From Alteribacter aurantiacus DSM 18675 (GTDB lineage Bacteria; Bacillota; Bacilli; Bacillales; Salisediminibacteriaceae), in the NCBI RefSeq assembly GCF_000429705.1, contig NZ_KE386941.1, positions 186,001 to 250,000 on the forward strand: DNA of 64,000 nucleotides. The letters are read 5' to 3'. The position numbers and the translations under genes are program-made. The notes under the pieces are model-generated. The model was not told the DNA's origin. It made no database searches and worked only from the letters and a program-made list of their open reading frames with translations. Below are positions 50,525 through 59,358 of this stretch, one piece after another (the stretch's first letter is position 1; each line of letters begins with the position of its first letter).

Positions 50525-50681
50525 TAAACGAACCTCCTTTTACCTACTTTGTCCAACATTTCTAGAATTAGTAGTATATATTACACAACAGAAATCAGAA
50601 TTTTCGGTTAAATAAAAGAAAACCCACCTAAAATATGGTACGATACACATAAAGTCATTTATAAAAGTGAGGTGCATTCGT

Positions 50682-51155
50682 TTGTTTGAATGGAATTGGA
50701 TGACCAAAGATGACGCGATTGCCATTGCAAAATGGGAGTACGAAGAACCTTATCATTTTTACAATATGACAGAAGATGAGGATGACTTGGAAGAGTGGTT
50801 AAACCCTTTTAACTGGAAGCATACCCTTGTTGCTTATAAGGACGGCGAGCTAGTTGGATTTGCGACATTTCGCTATAAAGCTAACAATGAAGTGGAAGTG
50901 AGTCTGGGTATGAGACCGGATTTGACTGGAAAAGGGTTTGGAAGACAATTTGTCGAACAAGTCAACAATGAAGCCTGTCATCGTTATCGGGCAACTTGCC
51001 TTATCGTAAACGTGGCTGCATTTAATGAAAGAGCAATTGCGGTCTATGAACGGGCAGGTTATCGGAAGGTAGCGGCATTCTTGCAACAGACAAATCATAG
51101 CAACTATCCTTTTGTAAAACTGAAGAAGAGGATTCATATGGAAGCTAGTAAATAA
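50682..51155 (+). CDS. GNAT N-acetyltransferase
   Basis: A 157-residue acetyltransferase with the acetyl-CoA loop RPDLTGKGFGRQFVEQV and the late NERAIAVYERAGYRKV. The N-terminus MFEWNWMTKDDAIAIAKWEY is typical of a small Bacillus subgroup. TTG 50682 lies 7 bases after AGTGAGGTG; an in-frame GTG at 50667 sits on that site. Substrate unknown. Confidence 0.82.
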   Translation: MFEWNWMTKDDAIAIAKWEYEEPYHFYNMTEDEDDLEEWLNPFNWKHTLVAYKDGELVGFATFRYKANNEVEVSLGMRPDLTGKGFGRQFVEQVNNEACHRYRATCLIVNVAAFNERAIAVYERAGYRKVAAFLQQTNHSNYPFVKLKKRIHMEASK

Positions 51156-51258
51156 ACAATCATGTATAGGTCAAAGTGTTATTGGACCGACTTGTTGGAT
51201 TCCTACAAGTCGGGCCTCTTCATATCTATCGGCAGAAGGAGACGAATAGGAGGGTATT

Positions 51259-51882
51259 ATGTTATCACTGTACTTTACTCGACACGGGGAGACGGTATGG
51301 AATAGAGAAGGACGTCTTCAAGGCTGGCAGGACTCTCCACTTACAAAGAAAGGAGAGCAGACTGCAAGTAACCTGGGTCATTACTTTTCCAATATCCGCC
51401 TTGATACCATCTATTCCAGCCCAAGTGGCAGAACGATAAGGACTGCCGAATTAATCAACAAAGGTGCAAATACACCGATTGTATTGGATAGCAGACTCCG
51501 TGAAATTCATTTGGGTGAATGGGAAGGTATGACAAAGGAAGGGATCGCGAAAAAGTACTCAAAAGAGCGGATTGAAACCTTTTGGTCAAATCCTGAGTGT
51601 TATAAGCCCGCTGGAGGGGAGACATTTTGTGAAGTTGAAAGCAGGGTGAATGATTTTCTCACTGATTTGTATCAGAAGCATCCGAATGGTCATGTCCTTC
51701 TCGTGACTCATACTGTTATTGTAAAACTATTGTTAAAAAGGTTTCACAACCGAATGCTCGATCAACTTTGGGATCCACCGTTTATTCATCCAGGGTGTTT
51801 GAATTTAGTTCAAATTGATCGTAAACAGCACATGAATGTTTTGCTAGAAGGGGACATGAGATACGAAAAGCGCCTGGGTTAA
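51259..51882 (+). CDS. Histidine phosphatase family protein (PhoE-like)
   Basis: A 207-residue phosphatase of the phosphoglycerate-mutase superfamily. The catalytic TRHGETVWN has the phospho-accepting His9; the second His is in LLVTHTVIV, and Arg and Glu residues lie in SSPSGRTIRTAE and REIHLGEWEGM. It probably dephosphorylates small phosphoesters. GGAGGGTATT precedes the ATG. The racemase gene follows 37 bases later, so the pair may be co-transcribed. Confidence 0.88.
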   Translation: MLSLYFTRHGETVWNREGRLQGWQDSPLTKKGEQTASNLGHYFSNIRLDTIYSSPSGRTIRTAELINKGANTPIVLDSRLREIHLGEWEGMTKEGIAKKYSKERIETFWSNPECYKPAGGETFCEVESRVNDFLTDLYQKHPNGHVLLVTHTVIVKLLLKRFHNRMLDQLWDPPFIHPGCLNLVQIDRKQHMNVLLEGDMRYEKRLG

Positions 51883-51919
51883 GAAGGTACAATATTGATG
51901 AAACGTAGGGGGATTAGTC

Positions 51920-52627
51920 ATGAAGACAATTGGTGTGATTGGTGGAATGAGCTGGGAATCAACACAAATATATTACAGGCTGTTAAACGAATATGTAAAA
52001 AAACGTTTAGGTGGACTTCATTCCGCTTCATGTATCATTCACAGTTTGGACTTCGCGCCGATCGAGCAAATGCAAAGAGAGGGGAAATGGACAGAGGCGG
52101 GTGATGAGCTTGCTCGCATAGCGAAAAACTTGGAGTTAAGTGGAGCCGAAGGGATTATGATTTCCTCGAGTACGATGCATAAGCTTGCTTCGGTCATTGA
52201 AGATGCCGTTTCCATCCCTCTTATCCATATCGGAGATGCCATTGCGGAAAGTATAAAGATGAGAAACACTAAAAGTATCGCTCTCCTTGGCACCCGCTAT
52301 ACAATGGAAGAACCGTTTATGATCGAGCGCTTGAAGGAACATGGCTTGAATGTTGTTATTCCTGAAAAAAACGACCGTGAATTGATTCACCACGTTATAT
52401 TTGAAGAGCTATGCGTAGGAAAAGTAAGAGATACTTCGAGAAAGAGGATGCTTGAAGTAGTAGAAAAAATGTATGGAGAAGGGGTTCATGGTATCGTTTT
52501 AGGGTGCACGGAGTTACATATGCTCATCAATCAAAACGATGTAGATCTCCCCATCTTCGACTCCACGCAACTTCACGTTGAAAGAGTAGTTGACTTTATG
52601 CTCGAAGAAGAGAACGTCCGGATGTAA
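51920..52627 (+). CDS. Asp/Glu racemase family protein with Ser at first catalytic Cys
   Basis: A 235-residue member of the aspartate/glutamate racemase superfamily: IGVIGGMSWEST (residues 4-15), then GIMISSSTMHKLA, and VLGCTELHML with Cys196. Two-base racemases use two Cys; here the first position (residue 82) is Ser. E. coli YgeA has Thr there and Cys197, and acts on L-amino acids. So this enzyme is probably an L-specific racemase or epimerase, not a D-glutamate supplier (inference). TAGGGGG lies before the ATG. Confidence 0.8.
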   Translation: MKTIGVIGGMSWESTQIYYRLLNEYVKKRLGGLHSASCIIHSLDFAPIEQMQREGKWTEAGDELARIAKNLELSGAEGIMISSSTMHKLASVIEDAVSIPLIHIGDAIAESIKMRNTKSIALLGTRYTMEEPFMIERLKEHGLNVVIPEKNDRELIHHVIFEELCVGKVRDTSRKRMLEVVEKMYGEGVHGIVLGCTELHMLINQNDVDLPIFDSTQLHVERVVDFMLEEENVRM

Positions 52628-52766
52628 AGAACCGATCGCATACCAACGACCGAAGACTTAACTCTGATACCACAGAGACAAGATCCTCACAACGAAAGAA
52701 AGGCATGGAAAAAGACAAACTTGAATTTTTTCAGTGCCTTCACGCATCAAAAGGAGAGTGAATGAT

Positions 52767-53486
52767 GTGAAACGAATCTTTTTCGTGTCCTTTCTTTTTA
52801 TCCTTTTAGCAGGCTGTACTAGTCAAGAAACAGGTTCAAACGATAGTGAAAAAATCGAAGAGACCGATCATCGGGATCAAATAGCACTCGAAGAAGAGTA
52901 TGAGCAAAGGCTCCAAGAAAAAGATGCTGAGATTGGAGAGCTAAAAGAAATCATTGAACAACTAGAACAAGAAATTGAAGAAAACAAACATCAAGAGGAG
53001 ACCGAGGTAGAGAAAAAAGAGGAAGAAGCCGACTCAGACGAGGCTCGGCTTCAACTGAATCCTGACCACGACTTTTATACGCAGTTTTGGTTTTCTCAGG
53101 TTCAAACAGCCATGGAAGAAGAGTTAGGCTTCGAGCCCGGTGTGACAGAGTGGCAATCATACGAAGGTGAAGAAAGTGAACGCTACCGTGAAGGAGAAAG
53201 CATGTATTCATCTATGGGAGCCCTTGCGCTCGACTGGGTAAGAGAGAGGGAAATGGAAGTATACATGGACACGGAAGAGGAGTTGGCTATTCGTACGTAT
53301 CTGGACCACGATTCAGGTGAAGGGAAAGTGCTAATTCTGTTATGGGGACTAAAAGATGATGCTGTTGCTGGATCTGACTATTTGCTTCACCTGGATCAGT
53401 CGGAAGAGGTGTGGCATTTGGTAGAAGTTGAAACGAGACATTATTGCAGAAGGTCCGTAACAGATGACGGTACCATGTGTAACTGA
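52767..53486 (+). CDS. Lipoprotein with coiled coil
   Basis: A 239-residue lipoprotein (KRIFFVSFLFILLAGC, lipobox LAGC). A long Glu/Lys coiled coil (about 35-90, LQEKDAEIGELKEIIEQLEQ) leads to an acidic C-terminal domain of about 140 residues with two Cys near the end. No family is recognised. The GTG at 52767 follows AAAAGGAGAG. A neighbouring acetyltransferase gene begins 62 bases later. Confidence 0.7.
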   Translation: MKRIFFVSFLFILLAGCTSQETGSNDSEKIEETDHRDQIALEEEYEQRLQEKDAEIGELKEIIEQLEQEIEENKHQEETEVEKKEEEADSDEARLQLNPDHDFYTQFWFSQVQTAMEEELGFEPGVTEWQSYEGEESERYREGESMYSSMGALALDWVREREMEVYMDTEEELAIRTYLDHDSGEGKVLILLWGLKDDAVAGSDYLLHLDQSEEVWHLVEVETRHYCRRSVTDDGTMCN

Positions 53487-53548
53487 AGCCATTGAAAAAA
53501 CAAATAACCTCTTTCAGTACCTTTTTTAAAACCAAGGAGGATATACAC

Positions 53549-54091
53549 GTGTTTTATCACATAATCAACGAACAAACAAAACTTGAAATCCTTCAGGAAA
53601 AGCATGGAGAAGCTCTTTTTCATCTAACAGATGAAGGGCGCGTGTATTTAAGTGAATGGATGCCGTGGGCTCCCAATACAAAAACTGTTGAAGACACGAA
53701 AACGTTTATTCGCTCAACAATGAAAAGCTTTGGTGAGCAAAGAAGCCTTACATGTGCCATTTTATATCAAGATGAAGTGGCCGGTACGATCGCTTTTCAT
53801 GACATTGACTATGCTAATAAAAAAACGAGCCTAGGATATTGGCTAGGGGAAAAGTACCAAGGGAAAGGCTTGATTACGTCTTCTGCTCGAGCACTTACTA
53901 CCTATGCTTTCCATACGATCGGGTTGAACCGATTGGAAATCCGAGCTGGTGTTCACAATAAAAAAAGCAGAGCGGTGGCAGAACGTCTGGGATTTACGTA
54001 CGAAGGTACGGTAAGGCAAGCAGAATTTATACGAGATCACTACATTGATCACGCAATTTACGGAATTTTAAAAGAAGAATGGAAAAACTAA
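53549..54091 (+). CDS. Ribosomal-protein-type N-acetyltransferase (RimL-like)
   Basis: A 180-residue GNAT enzyme close to B. subtilis YdaF/RimL types: HLTDEGRVYLSEWMPWAPN, LGYWLGEKYQGKGLITSSAR as the acetyl-CoA loop, and NKKSRAVAERLGFTYEGTVRQAEF. These enzymes acetylate the N-terminus of ribosomal protein L7/L12 or similar targets. GTG 53549 lies 8 bases after AAGGAGG; the longer frame lacks a site. Confidence 0.88.
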   Translation: MFYHIINEQTKLEILQEKHGEALFHLTDEGRVYLSEWMPWAPNTKTVEDTKTFIRSTMKSFGEQRSLTCAILYQDEVAGTIAFHDIDYANKKTSLGYWLGEKYQGKGLITSSARALTTYAFHTIGLNRLEIRAGVHNKKSRAVAERLGFTYEGTVRQAEFIRDHYIDHAIYGILKEEWKN

Positions 54092-54157
54092 ACCTTTAAT
54101 AGTTTACAAGTACAATGGTTTGTGGTTAGAATACAAGTAACAACATACTCCGTGTTC

Positions 54158-54267
54158 GCACTAGGGGTGCTTAAAGAACCGTAACTGGTTTTAATAGCTG
54201 AGATTCAGGTGAAATTCCTGTTAACCCTTTGAACCCGAACTAGGTAATACTAGCGTGGGGAAGTGCA
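54158..54267 (+). promoter_or_regulatory. TPP riboswitch (thi-box)
   Basis: The conserved parts are in order: CACTAGGGGTGC (P1 5' side), GCTGAGATTC, the pyrimidine-binding ACCCTTTGAACC, and CTAGGTAATACTAGCGTGGGGAAGTG. It lies before a terminator and the ykoFEDC genes, so thiamine pyrophosphate should stop transcription. Confidence 0.95.
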
Positions 54268-54311
54268 GTAGACGTCTTTAGCGTATCATTGCGCTTGTTT
54301 TTGTTGACTAA

Positions 54312-54348
54312 CACTGCATTTCTCAAATATGAGAAGTGCAGTTTTTTT
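54312..54348 (+). terminator. Riboswitch expression-platform terminator
   Basis: ACTGCATTTCTC... GAGAAGTGCAGT stem followed by seven T, 45 bases after the TPP aptamer. Confidence 0.9.
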
Positions 54349-54406
54349 ATTTCATTTAGCGACCGGACTTGTTGAATAAACAGATAAAACTGGAGGAGAT
54401 TTTCAA

Positions 54407-55009
54407 ATGCAAGGACTAAGTTGTGGAACAAGTAGAATCGTAGGTTGTCGTTTTTCCATCTATCCGATGGCTGATAACTTTGTAGACATTATTAAAGGTG
54501 CATTAGAAGAAGTGGACACGGCTAAAGTATGGATGCAAACAGATGATGTAAGTACGTGTGTGAGAGGCAGAAGTGAGCACGTATTTGATGTTACAAAAGC
54601 CATCTTCACACATGCGGCTAAAACTGGCGTACACGTCGTCTTTAACGGTACATTTTCAATTGGTTGCCCTGGAGATTCAGATGCAGACACATACATGTCA
54701 GAAGACGATGTACGATTGAACGAAGAACAAGCCAGAGTGGAACAAGTAGAAGTAGCTACTCAATTCGCTCTTTATCCAATGAATAACCCTGATTACATGC
54801 AAGTGATTGCCGATCAAGTAGCGGTAGCTGACGAGCACGGTACTTTTACAAAAGGCGTTCACTATGCGAGTCGTTTAGACGGAGATGTTCATAATGTCTT
54901 CCAAAGCCTTGAAGAGTCTTTCGTTAATGCATCTAAGACACATGAGCGAAGTCATGTAACCATGACAGCAGCAGTATCTGCAAATAGCCCATCAACGAAA
55001 GATAAATAA
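54407..55009 (+). CDS. ykoF: YkoF, thiamine/HMP-binding protein
   Basis: A 200-residue soluble protein with two similar ferredoxin-like (ACT-like) halves: GCRFSIYPMADNFVDIIKGALE and ATQFALYPMNNPDYMQVIADQV. YkoF of B. subtilis binds thiamine and is encoded with the YkoEDC transporter for hydroxymethylpyrimidine. GGAGGAG precedes the ATG. It is the first gene behind the TPP riboswitch. Confidence 0.93.
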   Translation: MQGLSCGTSRIVGCRFSIYPMADNFVDIIKGALEEVDTAKVWMQTDDVSTCVRGRSEHVFDVTKAIFTHAAKTGVHVVFNGTFSIGCPGDSDADTYMSEDDVRLNEEQARVEQVEVATQFALYPMNNPDYMQVIADQVAVADEHGTFTKGVHYASRLDGDVHNVFQSLEESFVNASKTHERSHVTMTAAVSANSPSTKDK

Positions 55010-55024
55010 AGGACGGTGCACGGA

Positions 55025-55630
55025 ATGTCAAACGCGTGGAAACTGAGAGAAATTGTTTTAATGTCCATTTTAGGCGTCGTCTTCGGCGTGATTTATTTGA
55101 TGTTTTACTTCTTTGGTCAAGGCCTGAGGAACGTGTTAGCTCCTTTTGGTCTCGGCCCATTTGGATACGAAGTGATTTTCGGGATTTGGTTTATCGTTTC
55201 AATTATCACGGCTTATATCATAAGAAAACCTGGAGCCGCATTAATTTCTGAAACAATTGCGGCTACGATTCAAGTTCTTATCGGTAGTCCAGCTGGACCT
55301 CGACTTATTTTATCCGGTCTCATTCAAGGACTCGGAGCAGAAGTAGTTTTCGCTGCGACTCGGTGGAAGAATTACAATTTGAGTGTCCTCGTTTTGGCTG
55401 GGGTTTCAGCGGCCATCTTTAGCTTCGTGTGGGGCTGGTTTATCTCAGGATTTGCGGCTCTTTCTACCTCAATGGTACTGGCTATGTTCATCGTCCGTTG
55501 TATCAGTGGTGCATTATTGGCGGGGCTCTTAGGTAAGTGGATTAGTGATCAACTTGCAAATACAGGAGTACTAAGAAGCTATGCACTTGGAAAGGAGTGG
55601 CAGGCAAAGCGTGAACAAAAAGCATCTTAA
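55025..55630 (+). CDS. ykoE: YkoE, substrate-binding S component of ECF transporter
   Basis: A 201-residue membrane protein with about five to six spans (LREIVLMSILGVVFGVIYL, FIVSIITAYIIRKPG). It is the S component that recognises HMP or a thiamine precursor. GGACGGTG lies before ATG 55025. Its 3' end overlaps ykoD by 20 bases. Confidence 0.92.
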   Translation: MSNAWKLREIVLMSILGVVFGVIYLMFYFFGQGLRNVLAPFGLGPFGYEVIFGIWFIVSIITAYIIRKPGAALISETIAATIQVLIGSPAGPRLILSGLIQGLGAEVVFAATRWKNYNLSVLVLAGVSAAIFSFVWGWFISGFAALSTSMVLAMFIVRCISGALLAGLLGKWISDQLANTGVLRSYALGKEWQAKREQKAS

Positions 55631-57293
55631 CAACACGCTTGTAGACGTTGAAAACTACTCGTTTGACTATGAAAGCAATCCTTTTGACCCTCTCTTTAAC
55701 GAGTTGACGTTTTCGATTAGAAAAAATGAAACGGTTCTTTTGATGGGGCCAAGTGGAGCCGGGAAGAGTACCCTGGCTCTTTGCCTTAACGGGTTGTATC
55801 CTGAAGCGGTTGAAGGGTATGCAAAAGGCAGTATTCGGTTTGAAGGGAGACCGATTGAAGACTTCAAACCTGGTGAGTTAAACCAACGTGTGGGCGTCGT
55901 ATTTCAGGATCCTGAGAGTCAGTTTTGCATGATTACAGTGGAGAATGAACTGGCATTTACCATGGAGAATTTGCAGGTACCAAGAGAGCAAATGGACAGA
56001 AAGATGGATCACGTTCTAGAATCCGTAGGAATGACCGCGTTTAGGCAACGAAACATCCATGAATTGTCGGGTGGGCAAAAACAAAAGGTAGCTCTTGCCT
56101 CTGTTCTATTGTTAAACCCATCCCTGCTCATCTTGGATGAACCGACAGCCAACCTTGATCCTGCTTCTCGTTATGAATTTATCCAACTCATATACAAACT
56201 TAAACAGGAGTGGAATATGAGTGTGCTGATTATCGAACACCAACTTGATGATTGGGTTGAGCAAACGGATCGTGTTCTTGCCATGAATCGTCATGGTCAG
56301 TTAATTGCGGATTGTCCGCCTCATGAAGCGTTTTATGACCGCTACAAAGAGATGGTTGGTGAGGGTATCCATTTACCCAAAGTCGTTAAAACAGCTCAAG
56401 CAAGTTCCACTTATGCTAAGCCACTTACTGAAGCCGAGCTCCTTAACGTTTTAGGGGAATCGGCGTTAGAGGAAAAAGTGAAGTCTTCCGGTATCCAAGA
56501 GGAAAATCAAGAAGTGATCCTTGAATTGAAGGGGGTCTCCTTTTTCAGAAAGAAACATATCCCCATTTTGAATGGTGTAGACCTTTCTTTGAGAAAAGGT
56601 GAATTTGTGGGCATCGTTGGTGAAAATGGAGCTGGGAAGTCCACACTACTTCAAATCATGGCCGGGATTTTAACAACAAAAGAAGGGAAGCGGCGTTTCA
56701 TAAATAAAGAGTATGAGAAGTGGGATGAACGTGAATTACGCCGTGAACTAGGTTTCGTTTTTCAAAATCCAGAGCACCAATTCATTACCGATACGGTTTA
56801 CGAAGAAATTTCCTTTGGTATGACCTTGAATGGCAAAAAGGAAGAGGATGTAAATGACCGTACCGAGTATCTAATGGATAAGTTTCATTTGGAGAAAAAG
56901 AGGTGGGCAAATCCTTTTTCTTTAAGTGGTGGTCAAAAAAGGAGATTGAGTGTGGCGACCATGCTTGACGAAACGCCTCGTTTACTTCTTTTTGATGAGC
57001 CTACATTTGGTCAGGACGCGAGAACGACCCATGAGCTTATGAACATGATTACGGACTTAAGAAACCAAGGTACCGCCATTGTTTTCGTCACTCATGACAT
57101 GGATCTCGTCAATAACTATTGTGACCGAGTTTATGTGTTAAATGAGGGCGAAGTTGCTTACGAAGGGGTCCCATCTGAATTATGGAGCGAAAAAAGTCTA
57201 TTAGAAAAGGCAAAACTTCGTCTCCCTTACCAAGTTCGCTTACAACAAGAGTTGAAACGGATGGAGAGAAAAGAGGTTGTTGGCCATGCTTAA
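55611..57293 (+). CDS. ykoD: YkoD, fused ECF transporter ATPase
   Basis: A 560-residue protein with two ABC ATPase domains. Domain 1 has GPSGAGKST, LSGGQKQK and LLILDEPTANLD; domain 2 has GENGAGKST, LSGGQKRR and LLLFDEPTFGQD. The linker is about 40 residues. The fused A1-A2 form replaces separate EcfA and EcfA' subunits. The GTG at 55611 fits the family N-terminus although its site is distant. It powers YkoE-YkoC uptake. Confidence 0.92.
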   Translation: MNKKHLNNTLVDVENYSFDYESNPFDPLFNELTFSIRKNETVLLMGPSGAGKSTLALCLNGLYPEAVEGYAKGSIRFEGRPIEDFKPGELNQRVGVVFQDPESQFCMITVENELAFTMENLQVPREQMDRKMDHVLESVGMTAFRQRNIHELSGGQKQKVALASVLLLNPSLLILDEPTANLDPASRYEFIQLIYKLKQEWNMSVLIIEHQLDDWVEQTDRVLAMNRHGQLIADCPPHEAFYDRYKEMVGEGIHLPKVVKTAQASSTYAKPLTEAELLNVLGESALEEKVKSSGIQEENQEVILELKGVSFFRKKHIPILNGVDLSLRKGEFVGIVGENGAGKSTLLQIMAGILTTKEGKRRFINKEYEKWDERELRRELGFVFQNPEHQFITDTVYEEISFGMTLNGKKEEDVNDRTEYLMDKFHLEKKRWANPFSLSGGQKRRLSVATMLDETPRLLLFDEPTFGQDARTTHELMNMITDLRNQGTAIVFVTHDMDLVNNYCDRVYVLNEGEVAYEGVPSELWSEKSLLEKAKLRLPYQVRLQQELKRMERKEVVGHA

Positions 57294-58065
57294 TTCAATC
57301 AACCCGACAATGAAAGCCGTAACCATTTTCGTTCCTGGCCTGTTACTTGCTTTCGTTTTTGATCCGTTTACACCTTTTGTTTATCTCATCTTTACCATTG
57401 CCATGACGTTTCTGTTAAGTGATCTGTCTTTAAAGCGTTGGCTACTTATTTTTACTCCTTTCGTGTTTGTAGCGCTCAGCTTTTCGTGGATGACGATGCT
57501 GTACTCAAGCGATACGTTCAGTGACGGACGTATTTTGTTCTCTTTTTGGTGGTTTGAGGTTACAGAAGGGGCACTGATGGTTGCTCTTAGCTTGGGTCTT
57601 CGTTCACTGTGTCTTGTAGCGCTGTCACTCATGTTTGTGCTTACAACGGATTCGACCAAATTCATGTTGAGTTTGATGCAACAAGCGAAGCTCCCACCTA
57701 AGCTCACGTTCGGTATTTTGGCAGGTTATCGCTTTTTACCTACTTTCAAACACGAAATGGAAGTGCTGCGTCAAGCTCATAAAATTAGAGGGGTCGGTAG
57801 AGCAAAAGGTATCAAAGGAAGAATTCAACAGTTTCGCCGGTATGCAATCCCCCTACTTGCAAATGCAATACGAAAGGCAGAACGAGTAGCTGTGGCAATG
57901 GAATCAAAAGGATTTACAGGCTCTACAGAGCGCTCTCACTATCATAAAATGACAGTTCGAAAAAGGGACTGGGTTTTTCTTTCCGCATTTGTGTTCGTAT
58001 TTTTCGCAACGGTTTTTGCTTCTTATATGTTTGGATATCTAAATATCTTTGGACGTCAATTTTAG
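57286..58065 (+). CDS. ykoC: YkoC, ECF transporter T component
   Basis: A 259-residue membrane protein of the EcfT/CbiQ family with about five spans. The cytoplasmic coupling helices carry the family Ala-Arg-Gly-like signatures AHKIRGVGRAKGIKG and AVAMESKGFTG. It overlaps ykoD by 8 bases. It joins YkoD and YkoE into one thiamine-precursor importer. Confidence 0.92.
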   Translation: MLNSINPTMKAVTIFVPGLLLAFVFDPFTPFVYLIFTIAMTFLLSDLSLKRWLLIFTPFVFVALSFSWMTMLYSSDTFSDGRILFSFWWFEVTEGALMVALSLGLRSLCLVALSLMFVLTTDSTKFMLSLMQQAKLPPKLTFGILAGYRFLPTFKHEMEVLRQAHKIRGVGRAKGIKGRIQQFRRYAIPLLANAIRKAERVAVAMESKGFTGSTERSHYHKMTVRKRDWVFLSAFVFVFFATVFASYMFGYLNIFGRQF

Positions 58066-58071
58066 TTCAAT

Positions 58072-58107
58072 GCCTCAGAGGGAAACGCAACCCTCTGGGG
58101 CTTTTTT
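58072..58107 (+). terminator. ykoFEDC terminator
   Basis: GCCTCAGAGGG/CCCTCTGGGGC followed by six T. Confidence 0.9.
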
Positions 58108-58228
58108 GTCCATTCTTATACAGAGGATTACCATCCTGGCGTATAGAAGTAAGGTGATACTTCAGGCATTGAAGAAGTTTGGTTTATCTCTTTTTCGACC
58201 ACTTAATTTTAATGAGGAGGCTGTTTGA

Positions 58229-59062
58229 GTGAACATCAATCGAGATCAACAGATCCCAATTAAACGTGAAATTGTGAGAGAGAGGCTAGAGAAAGAATTG
58301 ACTAATACTCAAGGTGTGGTTGGGCTTTTTTACGGAGGATCAATGGCTTCTGGAACGATGGATCTTTATTCGGATTTGGATGTACGGGTGGTGGTTGAAG
58401 ATAGGCATTTTACTTTGTTTGTGGGTATAAAGAAAGAACTTGCACGAAAATGGGGACATGTCTTGTTCTTTGAAGACTTGGGTGACCAAGCCCCTTATAC
58501 GATTGCTCATTATGATGGCTTTTTTAAGGTCGACTTGTTTTTTTATAAAGCAAGTGAATTAGAGGCTTCTGTATGGCAAAAAGACATTCTGATCGTATAT
58601 GATCCAACCGGTATCGTAACTGCGATGCTTGATGAGTCTGACAGGTTGTCGTATTCGTTTACAAAGGAAGATTTCAAAAGGTGGAGGGGGAAGACACTTG
58701 CCTACGTTCACGAAGCCTACCGAAGAGCGATGCGAGGGGAATGGTACTATGCGCACCAGTGTATCGATTCCATCCGTTGGTCCATTGCGAATGGATGGCT
58801 TGTGGAAAAAGGCAACGTACCAAATGCACCAATGGACTGGGCAAAAATAGAAGGGAAACGGAGTCCCCTTTCAGTGGAGCAACAAAAACGCCTTAGAAAG
58901 TTGGAACACAGGCCTGATTTCTATCATCAGGATAGGTTGCTTGGGGAGTTACTCAGAGCCTATCTGCCTTTAGAAAAGACGTTAAGTCGCATCACAGAAA
59001 GTAAAGTCAATCAAGAAGAGACTGAGCGCATTTGGAAGATGGCACTGGTAGGGGAGGAGTAG
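58229..59062 (+). CDS. Nucleotidyltransferase-domain protein (aminoglycoside adenylyltransferase-like)
   Basis: A 277-residue protein of the polymerase-beta-type nucleotidyltransferase fold: YGGSMASGTMDLYSDLDVRVVVED has the Gly-Ser and the two metal-binding Asp (residues about 50 and 52), and FFKVDLFFY supplies the third. The C-terminal helical half resembles AadK/streptomycin 6-adenylyltransferases. Target unknown; drug modification is possible but unproven. The GTG start follows GAGGAGG. Confidence 0.75.
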   Translation: MNINRDQQIPIKREIVRERLEKELTNTQGVVGLFYGGSMASGTMDLYSDLDVRVVVEDRHFTLFVGIKKELARKWGHVLFFEDLGDQAPYTIAHYDGFFKVDLFFYKASELEASVWQKDILIVYDPTGIVTAMLDESDRLSYSFTKEDFKRWRGKTLAYVHEAYRRAMRGEWYYAHQCIDSIRWSIANGWLVEKGNVPNAPMDWAKIEGKRSPLSVEQQKRLRKLEHRPDFYHQDRLLGELLRAYLPLEKTLSRITESKVNQEETERIWKMALVGEE

Positions 59063-59137
59063 AAGGGGGGCGTGTATATCCTTTATTATGGGGGATTGAT
59101 CATATCAGAGAGGGAAGCATTGATCGGCTCGGGTACT

Positions 59138-59253
59138 TATGATGAATATTACACAAGATATAATGAATCCTTAGTCACTTATAATGAATAAGGAAAAGGA
59201 TATATTGAATCCTTGTCATTTATAATGAATCATGCCGAGAATATACTGAATCC
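59138..59253. repeat. Tandem array F, six 20-21-bp units
   Basis: Core TATAATGAATCC. TGAAT begins at 59143, 59164, 59185, 59206, 59226 and 59247, with spacings 21, 21, 21, 20, 21. It shares its core with array D. Confidence 0.88.
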
Positions 59254-59315
59254 GAGCAAAAAGAGTCGGTCTCGGGTGGGAGAAAGATGAAAGCAAGCTT
59301 GTCACCCTGGCACAA

Positions 59316-59351
59316 CGAAAAGACAAGCACCTTTTAAGCGATGCTTGTCTT
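59316..59351 (-). terminator. splB terminator
   Basis: AAGACAAGCA/TGCTTGTCTT (59320-59329 with 59342-59351). On the minus strand it ends in a short TTTT. Confidence 0.75.
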
Positions 59352-59358
59352 AAATCGT

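Noticed and set aside
50525..50666. yybP-ykoY manganese riboswitch before terC
   Set aside because: The conserved aptamer sequences are absent.
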